Shown: piece after piece, positions 45,362-53,901 of the stretch
Position numbering within the stretch: the stretch's first letter is position 1
Layout: every line of letters begins with the position of its first letter
Origin: CAMDPA01 sp963825625
GTDB taxonomy: Bacteria > Pseudomonadota > Alphaproteobacteria > Rhizobiales > Hyphomicrobiaceae
DNA: 64,000 nucleotides
Assembly (NCBI GenBank): GCA_963825625.1
Contig: CAWGUF010000026.1
Span: 62,001 to 126,000 of the forward strand
Reading direction: 5' to 3'
Notes under the pieces: generated by a model
What the model was told of the DNA's origin: nothing
The model's input: only the letters and a program-made list of their open reading frames with translations
Database searches by the model: none
Translations under genes and position numbers: made by a program

Positions 45362-46402
45362 CTATTTGATCGCCTCTGCAACCTGGGCGGCAACCTTGGG
45401 GTCCACATCATATGTGTCGTCGACCAGCTTCTGCAGGGCTGGTCCGGCGACCGGCACTATCTCCAGCTTGCCCTTCTGGGCGTCGGCCAGGAACTCCTTG
45501 TCCTTCATGGTCGCCATGAACGCCTGCTGCAGCGCGGCGAGGCGGTCTTGCGGAACGCCCGGGGGAGCGATGAAGGGGCGGCCCATGGTCTGCCGTGCAA
45601 AGACCAGGCGCAGCATCTTTTTCTGCGTCTCATCCTTGGCCAGGTCCATGACCAGCGGGACGTTGGGCAGATCGGGGTGCTTGGACAGCGCCAGCTGGAC
45701 CAGCACGTTGATGGTGCCGTCCTTCAGCCAGTGGGCGCGGGTGGCGACGACGGAGGACCAGGACCAGCCGCAGCGGCCTTTCACCTCGCCGCGCTCCATG
45801 GCGACGTTGATGTCGTTGCCGCCGGGATAGCCGGTGACGATCTTCATTCTGGTGCCCAGAACGGCATTGAGGATCTTGGGGAACTGATCCGTGTCCGCAG
45901 TGCGGCCCGTCCCTCCGATTACGAGCTCCGTGCGCTTGAGGTCGTCGATGGTCTTGATGCCGGTTCCTTTCCAGCTGACACAGACGCTGACCTCGTCGTT
46001 GGCACTGCCGATGTAATTGAATTTGCGTCCGTCGAACTTGGCGGCCTTGTTGCCGAGCAGGGGGTCGAATGGCGCGCCACGGGCGACTGCGCCGATGGCG
46101 CTGCCATCCTTCGGGGCGGCGATGTAGAGCCAGTTCGTCAGCTTCAGGCTGCCGGCGCCTGGTGAATTCTTGACCACGATGGTCGGTTTGCCGGGGATGT
46201 GGCGTCCGAGATGGCGGGCCACGGCACGGGCGTAGACGTCGTAGCCGCCGCCCGCCGAATAGCCGACCAGCATCTCGACCGTCTTGCCCTTGTAGAAGTC
46301 GGCGACGGGGTCGGCGGAGACCGCCGTAGGGCCGAATAAACTTCCAAATGCAACCGAGCAAGCGACGGCCTTGCTCAAGGTGGAAACGGTAGAAGTTCGC
46401 AT
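45362..46402 (-). CDS. Bug-type tripartite tricarboxylate receptor (periplasmic)
   Basis: About 346 residues. Start ATG 46402 gives a signal peptide MRTSTVSTLSKAVACSVAFG ending near AVSADP. Family segments: FYKGKTVEMLVGYSAGGGYD, IPGKPTIVVKNSPGAGSL, VTGYPGGNDINVAMERGEV and GRCGWSWSS. These proteins deliver small organic acids or amides to TctAB-type membrane permeases. No tctA or tctB gene is in the window. The neighbour at 46574 is a close paralogue. Confidence 0.9.
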   Translation of the reverse strand: MRTSTVSTLSKAVACSVAFGSLFGPTAVSADPVADFYKGKTVEMLVGYSAGGGYDVYARAVARHLGRHIPGKPTIVVKNSPGAGSLKLTNWLYIAAPKDGSAIGAVARGAPFDPLLGNKAAKFDGRKFNYIGSANDEVSVCVSWKGTGIKTIDDLKRTELVIGGTGRTADTDQFPKILNAVLGTRMKIVTGYPGGNDINVAMERGEVKGRCGWSWSSVVATRAHWLKDGTINVLVQLALSKHPDLPNVPLVMDLAKDETQKKMLRLVFARQTMGRPFIAPPGVPQDRLAALQQAFMATMKDKEFLADAQKGKLEIVPVAGPALQKLVDDTYDVDPKVAAQVAEAIK

Positions 46403-46573
46403 GTTGTGTCCTCTCCTCCATGCTTGGGGCGAGGACCGTTGCCTCCGCCTGCCTTCGATCATGGCAATGCCAAGCCGTTTCGGGAGGTTCTAGCGTCAAT
46501 CACTAAGTGTAACAAGCAGTAAGCCGACTCGACTCCGAGTTGGCTCAACTGGGCGATCGAGAACGGTCGCGTC

Positions 46574-47848
46574 CTACTGGCAGGCGATCTCCTTGGCGGC
46601 GGAGCCCTGATAGGTGAGCTTGCAGCTCAGCCCTTCTTTCAATGCGTCGCGCTTGGCTTCCTTGCCGGCAACAGTGATTTTCGTATTGCGACCGCTGACG
46701 CGCGACTTCTGTTTCTTGCCGCCGGCCTCGAACGTTATGGAACGACCGCCACTCTTGATCTCGGTGATCTTGCCGTCGAATGTCTCGATAGGGATCACGG
46801 CTTTGGAGATCTGGATGTTGCCTGTGTAGGTCGTGGCCTTGGCGGCAGCTTCCACCACGTCCTTGGGCGCGGAAAACATCTCGGCGATTTCCTTCTGGAG
46901 CCGCTCGCCGCCGAGCAGGCTGACGTCGAGTTTGCGTGATTTCATCTCTTCGAGGAATTTCTTGTCCGTGGCTGTATCGGCGAGCGCCTTGCGCATGGCG
47001 GCAACGCGGTCGGCAGGCACATCGGGGCCCATCGCGAATGGCCGGCCCCACAATTGCCGACCATAGATGAGCTTCAGGATCTGCTTGTCCCTTTGCGACT
47101 TTGCGACATCCATGATGAATGGCACTGTGGGCAGGTCAGGGTGCTTCTCCGTGGCCATCTGGATCAGCACCTTGATCTTATTCTCCTTGAGCCAGTTTCC
47201 GCGGGTGGAGAGAACGGACGACCACGACCAGCCGCAACGGCCCTCCACTTCCTTGCGCTCCATGGCGAAATTGATGTCGTTGCCGCCGGGGTACCCGGTG
47301 ACCAGCTTCAATTTGGAGCCCAGTACGTTGTTCATGACGGTGGGGAAGGCATCGGTGTCGGAGCCCTTGCCGACGCCGCCGACAATCATGCCGCGGCTCA
47401 ACATGTCCTCCCATGTGTTGACAGGCACCGTATGCCAGGCGACGCAGACTGAGACTTCGCTGTTGAGGCTGCCCAGCCAGTTCATCCTGGCGGCGTCGAA
47501 CTTGACGCCTTTTGTTCCGAACAGCTGCTCGTTTGGCGCGCCGCGGCCGAAAGTGGCGAACACTGTGCCGTCCTTCGGGAAGATATTGTACATGTCGTTG
47601 ACGACGCGCAGGCTGCCGGCGCCGGTGTGGTTTTTCACGACGATTTTCGGGTTGCCCGGAATATGCCGGTCCATGTGGCTCGCGAGTATGCGTGCGTAGA
47701 CGTCATATCCGCCGCCGGCGCTGAAGCCGACATACAGGGTTACCGTCTTGTCCTTGTAGAAGTCGGAGACCGCGTCGGCCTTCGCGACGAGCGGCGTCAC
47801 GGCCGTGATGCCGGCGGCAAGTGCCAGCGCAATGGTCGATGTGTGCAT
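46574..47848 (-). CDS. Bug-type receptor fused to a C-terminal beta-rich domain
   Basis: About 424 residues from ATG 47848 (MHTSTIALALAAGITAVTPL, signal peptide ending near AKADA). Residues to ~335 are a Bug receptor similar to its neighbour (KTVTLYVGFSAGGGYDVYAR, VTGYPGGNDINFAMERKEVE, GRCGWSWSS). An ~80-residue extension follows, beginning NIQISKAVIPIETFDGKITE and including KSGGRSITFEAGGKKQKSRV and LKEGLSCKLTYQGSAAKEI. It resembles small periplasmic beta domains of the DUF5666 type by pattern (KxTVxGKEAKxxxLKxG). The frame is open far upstream of the signal peptide, but that part is not protein-like. Confidence 0.88.
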   Translation of the reverse strand: MHTSTIALALAAGITAVTPLVAKADAVSDFYKDKTVTLYVGFSAGGGYDVYARILASHMDRHIPGNPKIVVKNHTGAGSLRVVNDMYNIFPKDGTVFATFGRGAPNEQLFGTKGVKFDAARMNWLGSLNSEVSVCVAWHTVPVNTWEDMLSRGMIVGGVGKGSDTDAFPTVMNNVLGSKLKLVTGYPGGNDINFAMERKEVEGRCGWSWSSVLSTRGNWLKENKIKVLIQMATEKHPDLPTVPFIMDVAKSQRDKQILKLIYGRQLWGRPFAMGPDVPADRVAAMRKALADTATDKKFLEEMKSRKLDVSLLGGERLQKEIAEMFSAPKDVVEAAAKATTYTGNIQISKAVIPIETFDGKITEIKSGGRSITFEAGGKKQKSRVSGRNTKITVAGKEAKRDALKEGLSCKLTYQGSAAKEIACQ

Positions 47849-48108
47849 GATCGAGACCTCCCTATGCTGTCCGCCGATGGTTCGTCCTGATGGGGCGACC
47901 GGCTTTGTTATTTGTTTCCAAGACCTACGTAACAGTGCGCAGAGGGGGTCACAATAAGGGGTGCCACTTGCGGGGCATGGCATGGGACCGAGCTCGCGCG
48001 ACAGGTTTGCAGATCGATCGCGCGGTCGGAAAATCGAGGTCGGAAAATGATGAATTAGCGGATGTGCCGGGTTATAACGGGCCTGTGACATCATGCAGGA
48101 AAATGGCC

Positions 48109-48387
48109 ATGCCGAATGTACCGATCGACGACACTCGCGCCGCAGCGTTGGAGGCCCGTGTTGCAGCGCTCAGCGCGACGGTCAAGTCGCTGTTGACGAC
48201 GCTGATGCTGCGTGGGCTGCTGACGAAGGCGGAGATTGCACCGCTGCTGGCGGAGGCGGAAGCGCTGATGTCGGCGGGGGCGTCGACGGCCGCGCACGAG
48301 GAGCTCAAGTCGATTGCCGACGATCTACCCGGCTACATGCGAGAGGCGATGGGGCCGCCGCCTGACGACGACGATCACGATCACTGA
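48109..48387 (+). CDS. Small helical protein with acidic His/Asp tail
   Basis: Ninety-two residues, start ATG 48109 with AGGA eight bases upstream (ATG 48103 is also in frame). A predicted coiled coil (AAALEARVAALSATVKSLLTTL) leads to an amphipathic stretch and a tail PPPDDDDHDH that could bind metal. Family not recognised. It is divergent from the Bug receptor and 81 bases before the monooxygenase gene. Confidence 0.7.
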   Translation: MPNVPIDDTRAAALEARVAALSATVKSLLTTLMLRGLLTKAEIAPLLAEAEALMSAGASTAAHEELKSIADDLPGYMREAMGPPPDDDDHDH

Positions 48388-48468
48388 CGTGCGTGCTTGT
48401 CTCAGCGTTTTCGGTCTGGCCCGAGGTTTGCCAGACAAAGTCCGGATACGTCATTTGTGGGATCAAGG

Positions 48469-49791
48469 ATGCGGAGACAGATCAAGCTCGGAATGTTCAT
48501 GCGCGCACCGGGGCATCATATTGCAGCCTGGCGCCTGCCGGAAGCGCCGCGCGATGCGGGATGGAGCCTGGAGCACAACATAGAAGCGGCTCAGCTGGCG
48601 GAGCGCGGGCTGTTCGATATGCTATTCTGGGCAGATACGGCTGCGGTCTGGGCAGGGGACAAGGAAGGACTTAGCCGGCTGTGCCGCGTGGCGTGGATCG
48701 AGCCGTTTGCGCAACTTGCCGCGTTCGCGGCCGTCACGAAGCACATCGGTCTCGTTTGCACATCGACCACGACCTACGACGAGCCCTACAGCCTGGCGCG
48801 GCGATTTGCATCGCTCGATGTCATGAGCGGCGGCCGCGCCGGCTGGAACCTCGTTACCTCGGCGCAGGAGGCGGAGGCGGCCAATTTCAGTCGCGACCGG
48901 CACATGGCGAAGTCCGACAGGTACCGGAGGGCGCGCGAGTTTGCGCAGGTGGTGGTTGGGTTGTGGCGTAGCTGGGAGGATGACGCCTTCATCCAGGACA
49001 AGGAGGAGGGTCGGTTTTTCGATCCCGGCAAGCTGCATGAGCTCAATCATGCCGGCGAATTCTTCCGTGTGCGTGGTCCATTGAACGTGCCTCGTTCCGC
49101 CCAGGGGCATCCGGTGATGGTGCAGGCCGGGGCTTCGGAGGACGGGCGCAATCTTGCGGCGGAGACCGCGGATGTCATCTTTGCGGCGACACCGACAATC
49201 GAGGCCGGGCGAGCCTTCTATGCGGACGTGAAGGCGAGGGCGGTGCGCTTCGGTCGAGAACCGGAGCATGTCAAGATCATGCCGGGGTGTCTCGCCTTCG
49301 TCGGGCGTACGAGGGCGGAAGCGCAGGAGAAGTTCGATCGCCTGCAGGGGCTTATTCATCCCCAGGTGGGGGTTCGGCAGTTGTCGAATTATATCGCCTA
49401 CGATCTTTCAGCCTTTCCAGTCGATGGTCCGCTGCCAGAGATTCCGAAGTCGGATATTTCCAATACGCGCGTCGACCTTCTGGTGGAAATGGCCCGGAGA
49501 GACAACCTCTCGATCCGCCAGCTCTACGAGAAGATCGCCGGCGGCCGTGGTCATTTCACGCTTGTCGGCTCGGCTGAAGAGGTTGCCGACACGCTGCAGG
49601 ACTGGTTCGAGACGGGGGCAGCGGACGGCTTTAATTATCTGCCGCCGACCGTGCCGGGCTCGCTTGAGGACTTCATAGAGCTGGTCATTCCCATTCTGCA
49701 GCGGCGCGGGTTGTTCCGCACCGCCTACGAAGGGACCACATTGCGCGAGAATCTGGGGATTCCGCGTCCGCCAGATGCAGGCGTAAGCTAA
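48469..49791 (+). CDS. FMN-dependent luciferase-like monooxygenase (NtaA/SnaA/DszA type)
   Basis: About 440 residues, start ATG 48469 (MRRQIKLGMFMRAPGHHIAA). Family segments: GLFDMLFWADT, STTTYDEPYSLARRFASLDVMSGGRAGWNLVTS (in parts), SDRYRRAREF, NVPRSAQGHPVMVQAG and DGFNYLPPTVPGSLEDF. Such two-component enzymes use FMNH2 from a separate reductase to oxidise sulfonates, chelators, sulfur heterocycles or amines. No flavin reductase gene is adjacent. Its stop overlaps the stop of the convergent receptor gene by four bases. Confidence 0.92.
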   Translation: MRRQIKLGMFMRAPGHHIAAWRLPEAPRDAGWSLEHNIEAAQLAERGLFDMLFWADTAAVWAGDKEGLSRLCRVAWIEPFAQLAAFAAVTKHIGLVCTSTTTYDEPYSLARRFASLDVMSGGRAGWNLVTSAQEAEAANFSRDRHMAKSDRYRRAREFAQVVVGLWRSWEDDAFIQDKEEGRFFDPGKLHELNHAGEFFRVRGPLNVPRSAQGHPVMVQAGASEDGRNLAAETADVIFAATPTIEAGRAFYADVKARAVRFGREPEHVKIMPGCLAFVGRTRAEAQEKFDRLQGLIHPQVGVRQLSNYIAYDLSAFPVDGPLPEIPKSDISNTRVDLLVEMARRDNLSIRQLYEKIAGGRGHFTLVGSAEEVADTLQDWFETGAADGFNYLPPTVPGSLEDFIELVIPILQRRGLFRTAYEGTTLRENLGIPRPPDAGVS

Positions 49792-50864
49792 TTGGATGCG
49801 GCCAGCCGCTTGAGCACTTCCCGCGTTTCAGGTTTCACCAACTTCATGCTGTCGAGCAGGGCTTTGCCTTCCGAAGCGCTGACAAGCTCGGGCTCGATCT
49901 TGATGACACGCAGATACTCTGCCTGGAATTCCTTGTCGTTGCCGACTGCGACGAAAGCCTTGCGCATCTCGTCGGCAACCGCGGCCGGGGTGCCTTGCGG
50001 CATGATCACGGCTCTGAGCATTGCCGTCGCAAGGTTGTTGACGACGACAAGCGCGTCCCATACCGGGCCGGACGGGTCCTTGCCGTGGGCCTCGCGGTAT
50101 ACGTCGGCAAAGGGCGGAACCTTGAGCGCATCAAGCTCGCGGGAGCGTTTGGCCGGCTTGCCATCGGGACCGATGATCGGGAAGTACCACAGCGGGATGG
50201 TGACGCCGGTCTTGATCATGTTGGGAATGATTTGTCCCATGTAGGCCGGCATTGAGCTTTGGCTGAAATTGGTTTCCTTCTGCAGGATCGATTTGTTGAT
50301 GGCTCCGATCGAGCGATGGCCGGTGACCATGCGGTACTTGGCGCCGATCAGCTCCAGAGACATCTTGGAGCGCATGTCGTGGGGGGTGCTGGGGTTATAT
50401 CCGGCTCCGAACACGTCAACGGCCTTGGCCATGTCGGCAGGCTTGTTGATGCCGGGCTTGATGTCTGTCCTGGCGTAGGCGACGATGAACTGGTGGGCGC
50501 CGGCGATGAACTCGAAGTCCTCGTATTTGACCTTGAGCGAGGGACCGCCGATCAGCGGCTCGACAACATTCAGGGTGCAGAAGCACATGGTGAGGCCGTC
50601 GGCTTTGACCGCCCCACTTCCGAGGTAGTTGATCCCGACCAGGCCGCCAGCCCCTGGCTTGTGCGTGACGATGATCGTCGGGTTGCCTTGGAGGTGCTTG
50701 GAGAGATGGCGCTGGAAGATACGTCCTTCCGTGTCGGTGTTTCCGCCTGCGCCATAATTGATCATCATATTGATGGTTTTGCCCTTGTAGTATTGGGCTG
50801 CCGCGGGATCGGTCGCGAGGGTGGTGGCGGCAAGCGCGAGGGATGAAAGCAGGGCTCGTTTCAT
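49788..50864 (-). CDS. Bug-type tripartite tricarboxylate receptor (divergent member)
   Basis: Protein of 358 residues with a short signal peptide (MKRALLSSLALAATTLATDP ... AAAQ). Family segments: YYKGKTINMMINYGAGGNTD, NPTIIVTHKPGAGGLVG, VFGAGYNPSTPHDMRSKMSL, MPQGTPAAVADEMRKAF. It is more distant from the other two receptors here (GAGGNTD in place of SAGGGYD). No partner permease is seen. Confidence 0.9.
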   Translation of the reverse strand: MKRALLSSLALAATTLATDPAAAQYYKGKTINMMINYGAGGNTDTEGRIFQRHLSKHLQGNPTIIVTHKPGAGGLVGINYLGSGAVKADGLTMCFCTLNVVEPLIGGPSLKVKYEDFEFIAGAHQFIVAYARTDIKPGINKPADMAKAVDVFGAGYNPSTPHDMRSKMSLELIGAKYRMVTGHRSIGAINKSILQKETNFSQSSMPAYMGQIIPNMIKTGVTIPLWYFPIIGPDGKPAKRSRELDALKVPPFADVYREAHGKDPSGPVWDALVVVNNLATAMLRAVIMPQGTPAAVADEMRKAFVAVGNDKEFQAEYLRVIKIEPELVSASEGKALLDSMKLVKPETREVLKRLAASN

Positions 50865-50911
50865 TGTGTCCTCTCCGGTTGTGTTGATTGCGATGCCTCT
50901 TGCGCGGCGGG

Positions 50912-51088
50912 TCAGATGTCTTCGAGATTCGGCAGGACCGCGGAGCCGAACAGCTGCAAAGACCGAACTGCGTCGGGCAGGCGCATGAGGCCGAACATCT
51001 TGCAGCCGAGCCGGTCGGTGATGCGGAGCTTATCGGCGTGTGTAACGTGATCGACGTGTTCTGCAGAAATCTGGAGGCATTTGTCCAT
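50912..51088 (-). pseudogene. C-terminal fragment of a luciferase-like monooxygenase
   Basis: A frame of 58 codons, MDKCLQISAEHVDHVTHADK ... FGLMRLPDAVRSLQLFGSAV ... LPNLEDI, resembles the last ~50 residues of LLM-family flavin enzymes, where a helix with the pattern 'M..ddv.rSl.LFg.eVlP.l' ends the protein. A TAG stop lies in frame just upstream of its ATG and no upstream remainder is visible. It is probably the remnant of a deleted gene, in the gap between an ABC receptor and a Bug receptor. Confidence 0.55.
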
Positions 51089-51138
51089 GGTCGACCGCTA
51101 GAGAACGTCGTCGACTGGTCGCGTGGCGGTAATGGCAG

Positions 51139-51172
51139 GCGGGCGTTTCCGGGGCTGGTCGGAAACGCCCGC
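51139..51172 (-). terminator. Strong hairpin after the ABC receptor gene
   Basis: GCGGGCGTTTCC and GGAAACGCCCGC are perfect 12-base arms with a ten-base loop, 22 bases after the stop of the ABC receptor gene, the last gene of the long minus-strand operon. There is no T-tract, so it may act as a rho-assisted end or RNA stabiliser. Confidence 0.65.
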
Positions 51173-51193
51173 TGTTCTGTATCACCTTCCGGT

Positions 51194-52165
51194 TCAGCGA
51201 ATGAAGTCGTTGGTGAAATAGTCCGCGATCGGTGCTTTGGTCTTGATCTGCTCGTACTCGACGAGAATGTCTTGAGCCTTCTCTATGTCAGCGGGCGGGG
51301 TCCAGCCGAGCGGCTTGCCTTTGGCGGCAGGGCTGTCGAACAACTCGAACGACGATTTCAGAATGGAGAGGTGAACCTTGCGATCCAGGCTGGGCTTGAG
51401 TTTCAACAGCGAGTCCAGGGCAGCATCCGGATTCTCCTTGGCGATCTTCATTGCCTCCTGCGCCGAGGCGACCATGCGCTGAACGAGGTCTTTTTTCTTC
51501 GCGATCAGATCCTCATGGGCAATGATGGCCAGACCTGGAACGTTGATTCCGGCAGATGCGAAACTGAGATATGACGCTGGCGTGCCTTTCGACTCCATGA
51601 TCGGCTGTTGCAGGAAGCCGAACGAATTCGTGCCATCGGCCTTGCCGGATAGCACTGTGCTCACCTTGGCAGGGGGAGCGACGAGGACAAGCTTGTTGCC
51701 CTTCAGGCCCTGCGCTTTCTCCACTGCCTTGAACAGGTAGATCGTGTTGCCGCCCGCAGAGTTGGCAATGATCGCGTTGTTGACGTCTTTCCAGCTCTTC
51801 CAGCCCTTCGCCGTGGGAAAGATCAGCGCGCTGGGACCGGTGCGCAGCCAGCCGGCGACCACCTTCGTCTTGAGCCCCTTGGAGCGCAGCACCATCATCG
51901 CGCCGACGTCGGCTGTGCCGAACTCATCGGACTGGTTGCCGACGGTTTGCGATGTGGTCATCGAGCCGCGGCCCTCCTTGATCGACAAATCGATGCCGTT
52001 CTTGGAGAAAACGCCCTTGTCCTTCGCATACGGCCATACCGCGTGATAGCCGCCGTAGACCCAGTCCAGGCGCAGCGTAACACTGTCAGCAGCCAGGGCC
52101 GGGGTCGTAGCCAGCAGGGCTGCGATCGAAGCTGCGAGGGCAACGCTCGTTCGAGTGTGTCTCAT
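51194..52165 (-). CDS. ABC transporter substrate-binding protein (NMT1/THI5-like)
   Basis: About 323 residues; ATG 52165 has AAGGAG seven bases upstream. Signal peptide MRHTRTSVALAASIAALLAT ... ALAAD. The fold signature starts SVTLRLDWVYGGYHAVWPYA and FSKNGIDLSIKEGRGSMTT, typical of the family that brings in pyrimidine-type, sulfonate or aromatic compounds. It is encoded with its permease and ATPase, in reverse of the usual order of receptor first. Confidence 0.9.
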   Translation of the reverse strand: MRHTRTSVALAASIAALLATTPALAADSVTLRLDWVYGGYHAVWPYAKDKGVFSKNGIDLSIKEGRGSMTTSQTVGNQSDEFGTADVGAMMVLRSKGLKTKVVAGWLRTGPSALIFPTAKGWKSWKDVNNAIIANSAGGNTIYLFKAVEKAQGLKGNKLVLVAPPAKVSTVLSGKADGTNSFGFLQQPIMESKGTPASYLSFASAGINVPGLAIIAHEDLIAKKKDLVQRMVASAQEAMKIAKENPDAALDSLLKLKPSLDRKVHLSILKSSFELFDSPAAKGKPLGWTPPADIEKAQDILVEYEQIKTKAPIADYFTNDFIR

Positions 52166-52193
52166 TGCAATCTCCTTGGGTTGGTTTCGGGGG

Positions 52194-53033
52194 TCAGTGC
52201 GATTGTCGGCGCTGGGAGACATGCCAGGGGATCAGCAGGCGTTCCAGGATCTCAATGGCGTAGAAGAAGATCATGGCGAGGACCGAGAGCACGATCAACA
52301 CGCCAAAGAGCAGGGATGTGTTCATTTCGCCCGAGGCGCTGAGAAGGATATAGCCCAGGCCGGAATCGGAGGCGATGTATTCGCCCGTCAGCGCTCCCAC
52401 GACAGCCAGTGAGGAGGCGACCTTGAGGCCGCCGAACATGCTCGGAAGCGCGCCGGGGAGCCGGAGCTTCATGAAGATGCGCGTGGGGGGAGCGCCCATG
52501 GAGCGGGCAAGCTGGATCAAGGCAGGGTCGATGCTGCGCAGGCCGACGATAGTGTCGACCACGATTGGAAAGAAGCAGATGAGGAAGGTGACAGCCACCT
52601 TGGTGGAGAGGCCGAAGCCGAACCAGACGATGAACAGGGGTGCGAGGGCGATCTTCGGGATGCTCTGGGTTGCGATCAGCGGAGGGTAGAGCAGGCGCTC
52701 GACCTGCGGCGAAAGGACGATCGCGACGGCGGTCGGGACCGCAACTATCGCGGCAAGTCCATAGCCGAGCAACACGGCGAGGATCGTTTCCCATGAGTTC
52801 ACCGCTATGGATTTCCAATTGGTGACTAGGGCATTCAAGACGGCAAGGGGGCGCGGCAGCAAGTGGGTCGGTATGTCGATAATGCGGACGATGGCCTCCC
52901 ACAGCCCCAGCACGATTAGGAGTGAAGCCAGCATCCACATGGCCTCGATATGCCAGCCGCCGCGGCGCCGGTGGGTGCCGGTTGTGCCGTTCGCTGTCGC
53001 AGTCTCCGCTTTGCTCACGTCCGGTTTGTTCAC
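52194..53033 (-). CDS. ABC transporter permease (SsuC/TauC type)
   Basis: Protein of 279 residues from GTG 53033, preceded by AAGGAG. About six membrane segments, e.g. MLASLLIVLGLWEAIVRI and WETILAVLLGYGLAAIVAVP. The EAA loop RSMGAPPTRIFMKLRLPGAL couples to the ATPase. The last gene pair spacing is 28 bases to the receptor. It is grouped with sulfonate/nitrate/taurine importers by architecture; the substrate is not known. Confidence 0.92.
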   Translation of the reverse strand: MNKPDVSKAETATANGTTGTHRRRGGWHIEAMWMLASLLIVLGLWEAIVRIIDIPTHLLPRPLAVLNALVTNWKSIAVNSWETILAVLLGYGLAAIVAVPTAVAIVLSPQVERLLYPPLIATQSIPKIALAPLFIVWFGFGLSTKVAVTFLICFFPIVVDTIVGLRSIDPALIQLARSMGAPPTRIFMKLRLPGALPSMFGGLKVASSLAVVGALTGEYIASDSGLGYILLSASGEMNTSLLFGVLIVLSVLAMIFFYAIEILERLLIPWHVSQRRQSH

Positions 53034-53071
53034 GTCCGGGCTCCTTGCGGGGCTTGAGGTAGATATCGGGG

Positions 53072-53896
53072 TTACCGGTGGATCACGCCCATGTCCTGGA
53101 ACATGAGGCGAATGCGATGCACCAGGGCGCCGAACTCGGCGGTGTCGCGCACATCGAGATCGCGGGGGCGGCCGAGATCGACATCGACGATTTCCCGGAC
53201 CTTGCCGGGGCGCTGCGTCATCACCACGATGCGGTCAGACAGGAATACCGCCTCGCTGATGCTGTGGGTGATGAACAGCACGGTCTTGCGGGAGGCCTGC
53301 CACATGGCCAGAAGGTCGGTCTGCATCTGCTCACGGGTCAGGGCGTCGAGGGCGCCGAAAGGCTCATCCATGAGAAGCATAGGTGGATCAAGCAGGAGCG
53401 CCCGGCACAGCGCAGCGCGCTGCCGCATGCCGCCCGACAGCTCGAACGGACGTTTCAGCTCGAAGCCTTCGAGGCCGACAGCGGCGAGCAACTCACGGGC
53501 GCGCGGCTCGTGCTTGCGGCGGTCGAGACCACGCATTTCGCACTGGAGGAGCACGTTGCCGAGCACCGTGCGCCAATCGACAAGCAGGTCGCTCTGAAAG
53601 GCGAAGCCGAGATCCGTATAAGGACCATTGACACGCGTGCCGCCAATGCGGATCTCGCCGTTGCTCGGCTCGATGAGGCCTGCGACCAAAGACAGCAAAG
53701 TGCTCTTGCCGCAACCGGAAGGGCCGAGAATTGACAGGAACTCGCCGCGGCCGATCTGGAGGTCCGTATCGGTCAGGGCGACGATCGGCATGCCGTCCTG
53801 CCCGATGAATGTCTTGCCGACGCTGTTGATGTCGATCAGCACGTCGGAAGCCTCAGTTGCATTTCCGGTCTGGTTGCTCGGCGCGCTGTCGGGCAT
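53072..53896 (-). CDS. ABC transporter ATP-binding protein (SsuB/TauB type)
   Basis: Protein of 274 residues. Walker A GPSGCGKSTLL, Q-loop FAFQSDLLVDW, signature ELSGGMRQRAALCRAL, Walker B MLLMDEPFGALD, and switch His in LFITHSISEA. Its start lies five bases after the coxL stop, so it is in one transcript with the hydroxylase genes. Confidence 0.95.
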   Translation of the reverse strand: MPDSAPSNQTGNATEASDVLIDINSVGKTFIGQDGMPIVALTDTDLQIGRGEFLSILGPSGCGKSTLLSLVAGLIEPSNGEIRIGGTRVNGPYTDLGFAFQSDLLVDWRTVLGNVLLQCEMRGLDRRKHEPRARELLAAVGLEGFELKRPFELSGGMRQRAALCRALLLDPPMLLMDEPFGALDALTREQMQTDLLAMWQASRKTVLFITHSISEAVFLSDRIVVMTQRPGKVREIVDVDLGRPRDLDVRDTAEFGALVHRIRLMFQDMGVIHR

Positions 53897-53901
53897 CTAC
53901 C

